64,000 nucleotides of DNA from Dyella nitratireducens (GTDB lineage: Bacteria; Pseudomonadota; Gammaproteobacteria; Xanthomonadales; Rhodanobacteraceae): assembly GCF_014642835.1 (NCBI RefSeq), contig NZ_BMJA01000002.1:868867-932866 (forward strand). Reading direction: 5' to 3'. The notes beneath the pieces are model-generated. The model saw only the letters and a list, made by a program, of their open reading frames with translations, did no database searches and was not told the DNA's origin. Shown here in pieces: positions 54,101-62,585 of the stretch; the first letter of the stretch is position 1, and every line of letters starts with the position of its first letter. Both the position numbers and the translations under genes were made by a program.

Positions 54101-54979
54101 GACGTCGTTTGCGCGCATGATCTGGCACTGGCACAGGCGTCGCCCGATCAACCTGATCTTGCTTATTTAGCGGCACGCTGCGCGCAGCCGGGACCCGAGC
54201 GGGACCGCCAGTTTGCGGAGGGAGCGGAGCGCTGGCCGCAATCGGCGTGGTTCGCCATGGCTGATGCCTTCGACGAGGGAGAGCAACAGCACTATCCACA
54301 GGCGCAGGCGCTTTACACGAAAGTGATAAGCGAAAAACCCATCCTGCGCAGTTCCGCAGCGGTCGAAGTAGTGCGCTTGTCGCGCCTACTCGATCCGCCT
54401 AATGCGCCTCAACGGGAATCGCAGCTTGCCGCGACGTCGCCTTGGCTGGCCAATATGTTGTCGTTTGAACCAGGCGAACCGGTACAGGATGGGCCGTATC
54501 GTGCGCTAACCCTGCTCTCCGATGGGCGGCTGGATGAAGCGTTGACGGCTTCCTCGCACACGCCGATCGAAGGCCACGTACTGCGCATGGCTGCAGCGTC
54601 GCGAGGCGCTTCGACGTTGTTGCGCTCGCGTGTCGCTGCGTTGCCTCAGGGCATGGGTATCGATCAGGAGACCGTGTGGCTGGCGCTCGCACAAGGCGAC
54701 GACGCCAGCGATCCTGCCATCGCCAAGATCCTTGACAGCATCGGCGCTGAATCCGGTGGGGAAGGGCATGCGTGGGTGCAGGGCATGCAGCGTTTCGTGG
54801 CCTTGGCGCAGCATGGCGATGCGATCGATGCCGAGCGCGCGCTGGATGGCGTGCCGATGGAAATGCGTGCGCAAGCGTACGTGGCCGGCGTGTATTTGCT
54901 GGGGCCGCTTGCACCGGATGCCTGGCGGCATTTTGCGCGGGCGGTACTGTTTGCCGGGGAAAGACCGTATCTCGGATAA
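51164..54979 (+). CDS. Very large membrane-bound M48 metallopeptidase with TPR-like C-terminal region
   Basis: The product is 1271 aa; GTG 51164 is chosen for AGGAGAG 6 bases upstream (the frame is open from 51041). Two N-terminal helices (~26-53 and ~64-85) precede the M48 domain: the zinc motif HEFGH is at ~174-178, and the third ligand lies in REMELQADLVAVS (~255-265). A further hydrophobic hairpin (~220-255) lies between them, as in HtpX/Ste24 types. The rest is unusual: a long helical region (~400-700), another membrane helix (~748-771, AAAMAIVGSVLVFGWLHES), a beta-like domain (VYNPLDRTVSATVDGQHVTV), and a TPR-like C-terminus (~960-1270). Typical M48 enzymes have 300-500 aa. The downstream gene encodes a second membrane protease. 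Confidence 0.88.
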   Translation: MNVIYPAGPADVPEGFARPSGTYLRHAWLAVAALLLFIALYVALAAWFVYNGVTELARVSDGDGFGAGLVGGGSLFFAVFLIKALFFIKKGAQADGIELTRKDQPRLFDFLDRIADEAGAPRPHRVYASGRVNAAVSYDLSLLNLLFPSRKNLEIGLGLVNMLNLGEFKAVCAHEFGHFGQRSMAVGRWVYTAQQVAAYIVTRRDALDGFLRGLSRLDIRIAWIGWLLGIVIWALRVVVDAGFRLVVLAQRALAREMELQADLVAVSLTGSDALVHALHRLKVADDAWDRSLNFLRGEVGANRPPRDIFAVQLALADRLGIIYNDPGYANRPQLPAEGGAAFRVFESELAQPPRMWATHPMNHERESNAKRTYLFAPADERSAWSIFDHEQALRERMTNDLGGKPTQPPVELDETLKRLDDQFAREHLKPDYRGIYLGMSPVRHTASPDELYYENAVPRLPLSLDDLYPPRIGEELDRLQSLEREHALLCSLRDRIYNAPDGVIRHRGHILKRSQLPATIAEVEKERTGVQSSLHSILRRVRSLHLKVAAAQAPAWRDYLLGVLHVLHYADHAEANLRDAQAALAKDYRQAAARGSINENGVRRILAGASDVHRAICGIYNEAGTVKPSARIMARLGAASWAQALGTYGLRAPERANINEWLRHIDGWINRVGGWLSALRRVALDELLAMEASMAAATRDVPPGEAPGEIPSVHKEYPTLVPGTERGQQVKQGFWQRFETAGDRLSGLARAAAAMAIVGSVLVFGWLHESTKVTVYNPLDRTVSATVDGQHVTVLPHEHDDVSVHGLGNVQVDARTDDGQAIEHFSAPINRADNHVVYTVASAAPLHSWIASYGSAPRMGASLLPPQRWQVVHADDVFTQPPQRIQTSGGQGMRTVLDGMDNLPPEFYADQIKDQQAAAAMLLAHVRFDKPDSANLMSWLELARPVPGFNDVFAARRKQFPLDVAAMRLEQDYDVGATRDVVCAHDLALAQASPDQPDLAYLAARCAQPGPERDRQFAEGAERWPQSAWFAMADAFDEGEQQHYPQAQALYTKVISEKPILRSSAAVEVVRLSRLLDPPNAPQRESQLAATSPWLANMLSFEPGEPVQDGPYRALTLLSDGRLDEALTASSHTPIEGHVLRMAAASRGASTLLRSRVAALPQGMGIDQETVWLALAQGDDASDPAIAKILDSIGAESGGEGHAWVQGMQRFVALAQHGDAIDAERALDGVPMEMRAQAYVAGVYLLGPLAPDAWRHFARAVLFAGERPYLG

Positions 54980-54983
54980 CAAC

Positions 54984-55046
54984 GTAGGTTGGGGTGCAAA
55001 CCCCAACATCCGGTGTGGCGGTGTTGGGGTTTGCACCCCAACCTAC
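54984..55046. repeat. GTAG-headed REP doublet (copy 8), short centre
   Basis: The arms GTAGGTTGGGGTGC and GCACCCCAACCTAC have one of the shortest centres (about 11 bases). It starts 5 bases after the M48 peptidase stop and lies 58 bases before the next co-directional gene. Confidence 0.9.
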
Positions 55047-55104
55047 GATTACCAGGCAGTTACGCAACACGAATCAGAGCGTTCAGTAGGAGGCTGTTTC
55101 CAAC

Positions 55105-56919
55105 ATGCGTGTCTTTGTATGGATCATTTGCATGATCTGCCTGTGCGCTCCTGCTATGGCGCAAACGCCCATTCCGCCGGACGTCCTGCGCACTTCCGAA
55201 CAAGCTGCAGCCCTGGTTTCCGCCGGCCAGCAAGAGGCTTATCACAACGTGATGGCGGCCTACGCACGCGAAGAGAAAGCCAGGCCGAATGATGCCGGGC
55301 TGGTACTGGCGCGCTGCCACTTCATCCAGACCTTCACATACAGCGAGGAGATCGATTGGACCGACGCCGCGCAGGATGATTTCCAGGCCTGCAAGAAAGA
55401 TCTCCAAGCGCGCTTCCCAGACGACGCCGAAGCCAATCTCTTCATCGCCGAACAGATGGGCGGCAAGGAGGCCATCGCTTTCGCGCGTACGTTGTTGCCG
55501 GCAAGCGCCCATTGGACCTTGCAACAACGTGCGAAGCTCCACGGCATTCTTGCGCGTGGCTATACCGTGACGAAGCAGACGGACTTTGCCGGGCAGGAAG
55601 CATTGGCGTCGGTGCAGATGGATCCGGCCAGCGACCAGCTGGTGACGGCGCTGCGTTATCTGGCAAGCGTAGGGCGTACGGGTGAAGCGGAAGCCTTGCT
55701 GACCAAAACGCCCGTGGATGCGTCGATATGGAAGGAATGGTCGAGGGTAAGTTTTGCGGCCGACAGCCTGAGTCCGAGCGCGGCGCTGGCCGAACTCGAG
55801 CGTGCGACGAAAAAGGGTGAGTTCACCAACTGGTGGGTGGCGGCGCGTATTTATCTGCGCGCAGGAAAGACGGCGGAAGCAGCCAAGGCGCTCACTCACG
55901 TGGGAGGTTGCACGTGCAGCGAGACCATCCAGCAATATCAGACACGCTTGGATGTCGCGGTGGCTACCAGTGACGGCAAGGCTGCATCGACCGCGTTGCA
56001 AGCGTGGTTGACCAAGACCGGCATGTCCATGCCGTTGTTGTTTGCCTATGGAAGTCTATTGCGGCACGACCCCGCGCAATTGTTCTCGCCCGCGTTGGTA
56101 CATCTGGCACTAGGCATGCTGGTGCTGATGTTGGTGCTGATGTATGCGCCGAGCCTGATTGCTTTTCCGACCTATTACCGCGGCATCGTTCGTGCGCGGC
56201 TCAACAAGCCAACCGCGCCGCTTTTTTCAGGCATCGGTCTGCGGCGCATGTGGATCGGCCTGGCCATCTTTCTCGTCGCCTCCACCGTCGTGCCTTTCCT
56301 GGGCGGTGGAAGTCCCTTGCAGTCGTGGATGACGAGCAAAGTTCTGTCCAGCGATGAGCAGGCCGCCATCGTTGCCATTCAGCTGGCTACCCTTTTAGTA
56401 GGTGGCGCACTGATGGCACCCATCGCCCGGCACCTTTCGCGGCGTGATTGGCTGGGTGATCGCGGCATGATCACCGCGCTCGTCGTCGTGGCGCTTTGGG
56501 CGTTGGTGAAAGCATGGGGTGTCTGGGCGGCATGGCATTCGGGACACCTGAGCGCAGCGGTACGGAGTTCGCTGCATGACCGCATGATTGCCACGCTGGC
56601 GTTGGCGTTCGTGCATATGGGCGGACCGGCTTTCGCCTTGCTGGTGATCGCGGTGGCTGTGCCCGTCTATGAGGAGTTGATCTTCAGGGGCTGCGTATTG
56701 GGTGGGCTTACCCGGCATATCAGCTTCGGCTGGGCCAATGTCTGCCAGGCCCTGCTTTTTGCCGTGTTGCATAACGACACACCGCATTTCGTGTTCTATT
56801 TTCTGCTGGGTTTGCTCGGCGGCTGGCTGGCGCGTCGTACGCGTGGCCTGGCGGCACCGATTGCCTTGCATGCGGCGAACAACGCGATTGCCTGCGCGGC
56901 GATCTTGTTAGGTGGATGA
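55105..56919 (+). CDS. CPBP-family intramembrane glutamic protease with periplasmic helical-repeat domain
   Basis: The product is 604 aa with a signal peptide (WIICMICLCAPAMA). Residues ~25-320 look like degenerate TPR repeats (LARGYTVTKQTDFAGQEALA, VGRTGEAEALLTKT). From ~330 there are about eight membrane helices with the CPBP/ABI motifs: EELIFRG at ~523-529, LHNDTPHF near 555, and HAANNAI near 589. CPBP proteases (Rce1-like) cut substrates within the membrane, and some act as bacteriocin-immunity or regulatory proteases. The fusion to a long exported repeat domain is not the standard form. It follows the M48 peptidase in the same direction, so the two may act on shared substrates. Its stop is only 4 bases from the stop of the convergent next gene. 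Confidence 0.88.
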   Translation: MRVFVWIICMICLCAPAMAQTPIPPDVLRTSEQAAALVSAGQQEAYHNVMAAYAREEKARPNDAGLVLARCHFIQTFTYSEEIDWTDAAQDDFQACKKDLQARFPDDAEANLFIAEQMGGKEAIAFARTLLPASAHWTLQQRAKLHGILARGYTVTKQTDFAGQEALASVQMDPASDQLVTALRYLASVGRTGEAEALLTKTPVDASIWKEWSRVSFAADSLSPSAALAELERATKKGEFTNWWVAARIYLRAGKTAEAAKALTHVGGCTCSETIQQYQTRLDVAVATSDGKAASTALQAWLTKTGMSMPLLFAYGSLLRHDPAQLFSPALVHLALGMLVLMLVLMYAPSLIAFPTYYRGIVRARLNKPTAPLFSGIGLRRMWIGLAIFLVASTVVPFLGGGSPLQSWMTSKVLSSDEQAAIVAIQLATLLVGGALMAPIARHLSRRDWLGDRGMITALVVVALWALVKAWGVWAAWHSGHLSAAVRSSLHDRMIATLALAFVHMGGPAFALLVIAVAVPVYEELIFRGCVLGGLTRHISFGWANVCQALLFAVLHNDTPHFVFYFLLGLLGGWLARRTRGLAAPIALHAANNAIACAAILLGG

Positions 56920-56923
56920 TCGT

Positions 56924-57589
56924 TTACGGCTTTACCGCCGTCACGACGCCATTGATGGAATACACGCGATGTATCTTCTCTGTCGGAAACACGTAGAGCC
57001 GCAGGGGCATGCCGTCTTCGTCGCTGACCACGATCTGCGTGATGTGGCCATAGCGCGCCAGTGCCGTGCATAGACGAAAAGCGTCGTCACTCATGCCAAC
57101 GTTGGGCAGGTCGCTCAGCTTTTCGCCGCAGCGTTGCTGCATGTGTTCTTCGTCCTGGCTCAGCTTTGCAGCGGCCACTGCATTGTTGTGCTCGGCCTGG
57201 GCAGTGAGACGTGCGGTCCATGCTTGTTGCATTTGCTGATACTCCCCCCAGGTCATGCGCCTCGTTGGCTTGGAGCCGGCAGGGTATAGCGGTTCACGTT
57301 CAGGCGAGGATTGCTGCGCAGACGGTGGAGAAGGCTGGATCAGGCCCACGCCCAATGCTTGCAATCGGTCGAGCTTATGCTCCAGCGCAGCCTCATCGAA
57401 AACCTGCTTGCTTGCGGGGCTCGGCGGGGTTTCCGCCACCGTTCCGGCGCAAGGATGATCCTGAAATACAGTTTGATCATTGGCCTTGCAATGATAGATG
57501 GCGGTGCCCTGGGTTACTGCTGGCACTGGGCTCATTGCTGCGATGGCCAATGCCAGCCCCATGATCCATCGTCTCGTCATCATCATCAT
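56924..57589 (-). CDS. Secreted DUF4124-like protein
   Basis: The product is 221 aa, with several start Mets (MMMMTRR); the first is used here. It has a signal peptide (WIMGLALAIAAMSPVPAVT). The DUF4124 core is AIYHCKANDQTVFQDHPCAG with its paired Cys. A charged helical part follows (MTWGEYQQMQQAWTARLTAQ), then a Cys-containing beta tail (LRLYVFPTEKIHRVYSINGV). DUF4124 proteins are periplasmic or envelope proteins of unknown role. It is the last gene of a three-gene minus-strand operon, 21 bases after the kelch protein gene. Confidence 0.8.
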   Translation of the reverse strand: MMMMTRRWIMGLALAIAAMSPVPAVTQGTAIYHCKANDQTVFQDHPCAGTVAETPPSPASKQVFDEAALEHKLDRLQALGVGLIQPSPPSAQQSSPEREPLYPAGSKPTRRMTWGEYQQMQQAWTARLTAQAEHNNAVAAAKLSQDEEHMQQRCGEKLSDLPNVGMSDDAFRLCTALARYGHITQIVVSDEDGMPLRLYVFPTEKIHRVYSINGVVTAVKP

Positions 57590-57610
57590 CCATCCACTCC
57601 CGGTTCTGGA

Positions 57611-60409
57611 TCAGTTGCTGTCGCAACCCGTTGATGTTCTGGTCTCGATGCGCTCGAACCGGGTGCGGGTGCCGTCATTCTCGATGACCTGGAAATGGCC
57701 TTCGCGCAGATCCTCGATCGGGTTCACGTCGACGATGCCGCTTTTGTCGTCCTGCCACGTGATGGTGTGGGCCTGCACTTTCCAATGACCGATCAAATTT
57801 GCCGGCCAGCGGTCGAATTGACTTGGCATCATCACGTAGCTGCCATCATCTTTCAGCTCGATGCGACGCGTGATGCCTTGGCGTGTCGACGACCACAAGC
57901 CGATCAGGCGGCAGGGTCGCAGGCTGGGCGTCATCGCCTCTCGCGCTGCTTGTTGCGCGGTCGAACTCACCTGGCGCCAGCCCGACGTCGGCCTATCTCT
58001 GATCCACGCGGACAGCGACAGTATCCAGGGCATAAGCATGATGGCCAGGGCGCCATACACCAGCAGCCGGATTGAGAACGCACGAACACCGGTCAATCGC
58101 GGCCAGGGCACGCGGCGCAACAAGCGGTAGAGCAGCCATAAGCCCGCACAAACCAGCATGACCCACTTGAAGTTCGTCGCCGCTCGCCAGGCGATAAGCC
58201 ACGGTGATTCGGATGGCTTGGCGTCATCCTGTTTTGCGGACGGAGGTGGTCTGGGATCCATCGCCGTGGTGGGAGAAACATAACGGTCGCCCGCCGGTGG
58301 CGGCTCAAACCCTGCGCAGCTCGCCTTGCGATAAAAAAAGCCAGCGCCTGGTTCCTGCGTCCCGTTGCCCGCGCCGACCACCACGACAGTGCCGTCGTCC
58401 ATCACCGTCATGTTGTGCTCAAGACTGCCGAAGCCTGGATCCGATAACGGAAATACCCGCGCGTCGCCGGCGCGATAGAGCGCGATGGGGTAGGTCGACA
58501 ACGCGCAACCGTCTGGCAGATGCTGCGCGTCGGGCCCCATGCCGTGCCCCATCAGCACGTAATCCCACCAACCTGTGCGGGCGTTCCACAGCATCGCGGT
58601 AAATCGCGCGGGATCGAAATCATGCAGGAAACGTGCACCGGCATCGTTCACTTCGAAGCGTTGGTTGCTCGCCGGATCGGTCACCGTCGCAAAGGGTTGT
58701 GATGCATGAACCGGGGCGCCGTAAGTCAGACCGTCCTGATGCCAATCGACGCGCCATGTCGACCATTGGTTGCTGTCGTCATACACCGCCGCCTCATGCA
58801 TGTTGGCGATGGCGAAGGCGCGCCCATCGGGTAGCAGCCCTAATTGGGGGGGCGAGGTGGTGAGATATTGCAGATTTGCCTTGCCGCAAAGCGACCATGT
58901 GTTCTGACTGGCGCTCCAGCGCTGGCATTGCAATGCATGCTCTGTATCCACCATGACGTAGATGACGTCTCCGGAAGGCAGCATCAACGCCTTGGCTCTG
59001 CCTGCCTTGGCGGGATTGAGCGTGCCGGCATCGCTCCAGCGATGGGAGGTGGCATCCCAGATACGAGCCACGGGAATACCGCTGAAATCGTCGGCCAGAT
59101 AACCCACCAGCATCAAACGTTGGTGGGACAGTTTTGCGATCGCTGGCGCTGATTGCCAGGCGGGCACGGTGTCATCCGGTAATGGCCCGGGTTGCCAGCG
59201 CAGCACATGGCTTGGCGTAAAAATCAGCACACTGCCGTCGGGCCGCACGGCAAGACTGACCGGACTGGACATATCACTTTCATTGGCCGGCGCGGCGCGG
59301 CCTGCGAGTTGCCAGTCTCCCGATCGCGGACTCCACAACCATGCCCAGGGCAAAGACTGTCCTTGGATGGTGGGAATCCACGCACCGCCGGCAACCAGTA
59401 CATCGCCGGAGGATAAGCGTGCGGCAGCATGCCCATACAACCCGACCGGCAGTTCCGCCGCATCGCTCCAGTTGCCGGTGGTGGGATCCCATAGTTCCAC
59501 CGAGCGTAATGGCCTGCCGTCCTGGCCGATGCCGCCGGTTACCAGTACGCGGCCATCGGCAAGCAGCGTCGCGGTGTGGCTGTAGCGTGCTATGTGCATC
59601 GGCTGCAGGGTCTTCCATGCAGTGCCTTGCGCGTTGAGCAGTTCGGCCGACGCCAATGGGTTGCCGTTGGCATCGAAACCGCCGGTCACCAGCAAGCTGC
59701 CGTCGGGCAATGCGATGGCATTGTGCTTGGCACGGGCGGTGCCCATGGGCGGTACGGCATCGAGCTTGCCGTGTGCGTAGAGCTCCACGCTGGCGAGCAC
59801 GGGCTCGCCCTTTTCTTGCGACAGTTGCGGATCACTTTCTCCGCCCACCAGCAGAACGCTGCCGTCCCGCATCAGCGTTGCGGTGTGGAAGATGCGGGTC
59901 TGCGCCAGCGCTGGCACGGATTGCCATTGGCGCGTTGCGCTATCCCATAGCGATAGCCCGGCATACGGCGTGGATGGCGAGGGATCGTTAAGCAGCTTGG
60001 CAGCGTCGCACAAGCCACCTGCCATCAGCACCTCACCGTTGGGAAGCAGCGTGGCGGTATGCAGAAAGAGGTTGCCGAATTTGCATTCGGGTGCGCCCGA
60101 AAGCCTGCGCCAACCGCCGCTTGCGGGATCGTAGAGCTTGGGCGAGGGATCGGGTCCGCCGTCTACACCTTGGCGTTGGCGCAAGGCATCGCTCTGGTCT
60201 TGCTGTGTGCGCCACTCATTGGGCGACACGCCGTAGCCATAAACCAGGATGCTGTTGTCCGGTAGCAGACTCACCGTACTACCGTGCAACGGCGCCAGAT
60301 AACCCCCGAAGGGTTGTAAATGGCCAGCTGCTTCGGGTGACTCTTGGGCAAAAGACCTGGCGGCGATAAACCCAAGCACGATGACCCCGAAAAACAAAAG
60401 GCGTTTCAT
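57611..60409 (-). CDS. Membrane-anchored kelch/galactose-oxidase-like beta-propeller protein
   Basis: The product is 932 aa; the start at 60409 overlaps the upstream stop as ATGA. It has a signal peptide (LLFFGVIVLGFIAARSFA). Kelch-like blades run from ~40 to ~720 (HTATLLPNGEVLMAGGLCD, HTATLMRDGSVLLVGGESD, HTATLLADGRVLVTGGIGQD, HNMTVMDDGTVVVVGAGNG). Two C-terminal membrane helices follow (~785-845; WVMLVCAGLWLLYRLL, LLVYGALAIMLMPWILSLSA). The last ~85 residues form a soluble domain (LKDDGSYVMMPSQFDRW, IDVNPIEDLREGHFQVIEND) that would end on the same side as the propeller if both helices cross. No copper-radical residues of galactose oxidase are obvious. The function is unknown. Confidence 0.82.
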   Translation of the reverse strand: MKRLLFFGVIVLGFIAARSFAQESPEAAGHLQPFGGYLAPLHGSTVSLLPDNSILVYGYGVSPNEWRTQQDQSDALRQRQGVDGGPDPSPKLYDPASGGWRRLSGAPECKFGNLFLHTATLLPNGEVLMAGGLCDAAKLLNDPSPSTPYAGLSLWDSATRQWQSVPALAQTRIFHTATLMRDGSVLLVGGESDPQLSQEKGEPVLASVELYAHGKLDAVPPMGTARAKHNAIALPDGSLLVTGGFDANGNPLASAELLNAQGTAWKTLQPMHIARYSHTATLLADGRVLVTGGIGQDGRPLRSVELWDPTTGNWSDAAELPVGLYGHAAARLSSGDVLVAGGAWIPTIQGQSLPWAWLWSPRSGDWQLAGRAAPANESDMSSPVSLAVRPDGSVLIFTPSHVLRWQPGPLPDDTVPAWQSAPAIAKLSHQRLMLVGYLADDFSGIPVARIWDATSHRWSDAGTLNPAKAGRAKALMLPSGDVIYVMVDTEHALQCQRWSASQNTWSLCGKANLQYLTTSPPQLGLLPDGRAFAIANMHEAAVYDDSNQWSTWRVDWHQDGLTYGAPVHASQPFATVTDPASNQRFEVNDAGARFLHDFDPARFTAMLWNARTGWWDYVLMGHGMGPDAQHLPDGCALSTYPIALYRAGDARVFPLSDPGFGSLEHNMTVMDDGTVVVVGAGNGTQEPGAGFFYRKASCAGFEPPPAGDRYVSPTTAMDPRPPPSAKQDDAKPSESPWLIAWRAATNFKWVMLVCAGLWLLYRLLRRVPWPRLTGVRAFSIRLLVYGALAIMLMPWILSLSAWIRDRPTSGWRQVSSTAQQAAREAMTPSLRPCRLIGLWSSTRQGITRRIELKDDGSYVMMPSQFDRWPANLIGHWKVQAHTITWQDDKSGIVDVNPIEDLREGHFQVIENDGTRTRFERIETRTSTGCDSN

Positions 60410-61161
60410 GATGTGGGGCATCCTTGCAGGCGCGCGCGGTCGGAGTACCAACGCAGATCGGATAACGCTTTTTGGCGGTGATCTTCACTGCTGCGCCAAC
60501 CGTTGCCGGTCTGGTTGGCGCTGGACAACAGCGCATTCACCGCTTGGTCGTACGCACGGCGACTGTTGTCGGCGTGCTTGCGCAAGCTGTCGCAGCTTTC
60601 TTCAGACGAGACTGGCGCGCAGGGTTGGTCGCCATAGCTCACGCCTGCCGACGGATGGCTGCAGCGATAGATACCATCGAAGGGAGCAGGAGCTGGCGGT
60701 GGCACCAGCGACAGGTAGCGCTGGTAGTCGGCGTACTGTCGAAGGTATTCCGCCCGGTACGGGCTGGGCGGCATTTGCAGGATGGTGGTGTGATCTGCGT
60801 TTATGGCCTGCATCGCGGCAGTCGAATTTGCGCGACCACTGCGTAGGCCTTCCAGTGCCGACGACAGGCGATCCAAAGAAGGCGCCAATCGTTCGTAGCG
60901 CAAGAGCTCGTCCATTCTCCGGCATTCGGCCAGAGCTGGCATGCGAAACCTGGCTTCGACGACGGGTATGCCCGTGTCATTGCCATTCGCATGCATCGCT
61001 GCCTCCATGGCATCGTAGTTCGCGTTGACTTGTGCACGGCATTCGTCGCCGTTGCGCGAGTCGTAAGGACCGATCGCGGATACGTTGCCCGTACCCGCAG
61101 CGAGCAGCACAACGGTCGCCGCCAGGTAATAGCTGGCGCGAAGCTTGCGATGGATGGGCAT
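60406..61161 (-). CDS. Secreted protein with DUF4124-like segment, first gene of the kelch operon
   Basis: The product is 251 aa with a signal peptide (YYLAATVVLLAAGTGNVSA). The middle is helical and charged (ECRRMDELLRYERLAPSLDR). Near residues 165-185 a short DUF4124-like piece appears (GIYRCSHPSAGVSYGDQPCA), and the C-terminus is helical again with two more Cys. It is translationally coupled to the kelch protein gene (4-base overlap). It shares the Y-x-C...D-x-P-C pattern with the third gene of the operon, so two related Cys-containing envelope proteins flank the propeller protein. Confidence 0.78.
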   Translation of the reverse strand: MPIHRKLRASYYLAATVVLLAAGTGNVSAIGPYDSRNGDECRAQVNANYDAMEAAMHANGNDTGIPVVEARFRMPALAECRRMDELLRYERLAPSLDRLSSALEGLRSGRANSTAAMQAINADHTTILQMPPSPYRAEYLRQYADYQRYLSLVPPPAPAPFDGIYRCSHPSAGVSYGDQPCAPVSSEESCDSLRKHADNSRRAYDQAVNALLSSANQTGNGWRSSEDHRQKALSDLRWYSDRARLQGCPTS

Positions 61162-61298
61162 CCCCTGACCCTTGTCCCCTGTTTGGGGCTTATTTAATCA
61201 CCAACGCTGTTGAAAAAGAGCGTCGCGCTTGGGACTGAGATGACGATCGTGGCGGCGGGGGCTGCGCCATCTACACGTGGCGAGCCGTTTCGCGATGA

Positions 61299-62585
61299 TC
61301 AACGCGTCGACTTGTCCGCGTTATGCAACGCCGCCACGGCAGCGGCGGCATTCACTTCCATCACGCCATTGGACAACTTGCTGCTCTGTACCAACAGATC
61401 ATGCACTGCGCGCGCATCCAGATGCGGCGAAAGCGAAAGCAACAACGCGACAATGCCGCTCACGTGCGCGGCGGCCATGGATGATCCGGAGCTGAAGTCG
61501 TAGCCGCCGTCGGGTTGGGTCGTGAGGATGTCTTTGCCGGGTGCGCTCAACACACCGGTGGGTGCCGGCGACGTGCCGCTCACGCGCACAACGATCACCC
61601 CGGGCGCGTTGTCAGGGAATCCATCGACGTTTCCGCTCGGGGGCAAGGCAGCTACCACGATGCGGCCCTGGCTGAGCAATTGCTGCAGCAGTTTGTCGAG
61701 CAGCGGGTCGGCAGGGCCGCCCAGGCTCAGGTTGACGATACGTGCATCGGTGTCGATGACGGCGGCCAGTGCCTTCGCCAGCGTGAACGAATTGCAGTGT
61801 GCGCCACCGTGGGGTTCGGGTCCGTACCAGCACGCCTTGTACACACTCAGCATGGCTTTCGGCGCGATGCCGACGATGCCTTGGTGATTGTCCGCATCGG
61901 CAGCGATGATGCCTGCCACCTCAGTGCCATGGTTGTCGCGATCGAACGCCGCGGTATCGCCGCTGACCATGTCGTGGACGTCGTGGATGCGTCCTTGCAG
62001 GTCGGGATGTTTGGTGTCGGCGCCGGTGTCGACGACGGCGATATGCACGCCTTCGCCCTGGCTGAATGTTTGCGCGAGTGCAGCGTCTGTTTCTACAAAG
62101 CCACGTTGCAAGCCCACATAGGGATCGTTGTAGCGATGATGCGTTGCTGCCGCGACCGTCGCGTATACCGAATAATCCTGCAGCGGTTGCACAATTTTGA
62201 CGCGATCATCCTTGGCCAGCGTTTTGATCAGATCATCGCGATGGGTGCCTGCAGGTGCTTCGACCACCACGCAATACACGCCGAGTGCCTTGATCGGCCA
62301 GCCGGCCACTTCGTGCAGGTTGTAATGCTGTTTCAGATCACCGAGCGCGGAAGCTGCGCGTTGACCGGCACCGTAATAGCCAGCCGGTGCGTAGCCCAGC
62401 ATGCTGGAACCGGCATGCAGGGCAGGGGGATCGATCGGGTTGGCAACGGCCAGCACGATGTCGCGCTGGCTGTTCATCGCGGACACGGGTGAAGCCTGGC
62501 TGGATGAATCGGTAGCCGACGCAGCAGGCGCATGCACACTCAGGCATGCCACCGCTGCGGTGAACACGAATGCAGCGAGTTTCAT
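61299..62585 (-). CDS. Secreted subtilisin-like S8 serine protease, coupled to an anti-sigma factor gene
   Basis: The product is 428 aa with a signal peptide (FVFTAAVACLSVHAPAASA). Residues ~84-137 look like an inhibitor-I9-type propeptide (LHEVAGWPIKALGVYCVVVE, then VKIVQPL). The S8 catalytic triad is Asp186 (VVDTGADTKHPDL), His219 (NHGTEVAGI) and Ser369 (GSSMAAAHVSG); an Asn in PPSGN (319) may be the oxyanion residue. The C-terminus ends soon after the catalytic domain. The gene overlaps the anti-sigma factor stop by 4 bases. That linkage suggests a role in the ECF signalling pathway, for example processing the anti-sigma periplasmic domain (inference). Confidence 0.9.
   Translation of the reverse strand: MKLAAFVFTAAVACLSVHAPAASATDSSSQASPVSAMNSQRDIVLAVANPIDPPALHAGSSMLGYAPAGYYGAGQRAASALGDLKQHYNLHEVAGWPIKALGVYCVVVEAPAGTHRDDLIKTLAKDDRVKIVQPLQDYSVYATVAAATHHRYNDPYVGLQRGFVETDAALAQTFSQGEGVHIAVVDTGADTKHPDLQGRIHDVHDMVSGDTAAFDRDNHGTEVAGIIAADADNHQGIVGIAPKAMLSVYKACWYGPEPHGGAHCNSFTLAKALAAVIDTDARIVNLSLGGPADPLLDKLLQQLLSQGRIVVAALPPSGNVDGFPDNAPGVIVVRVSGTSPAPTGVLSAPGKDILTTQPDGGYDFSSGSSMAAAHVSGIVALLLSLSPHLDARAVHDLLVQSSKLSNGVMEVNAAAAVAALHNADKSTR

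Noticed and set aside
9562-54984. The spaced palindromes as a CRISPR array
   Set aside because: Copies are thousands of bases apart, vary in their centres and have inverted arms; no regularly spaced direct repeats or cas genes.
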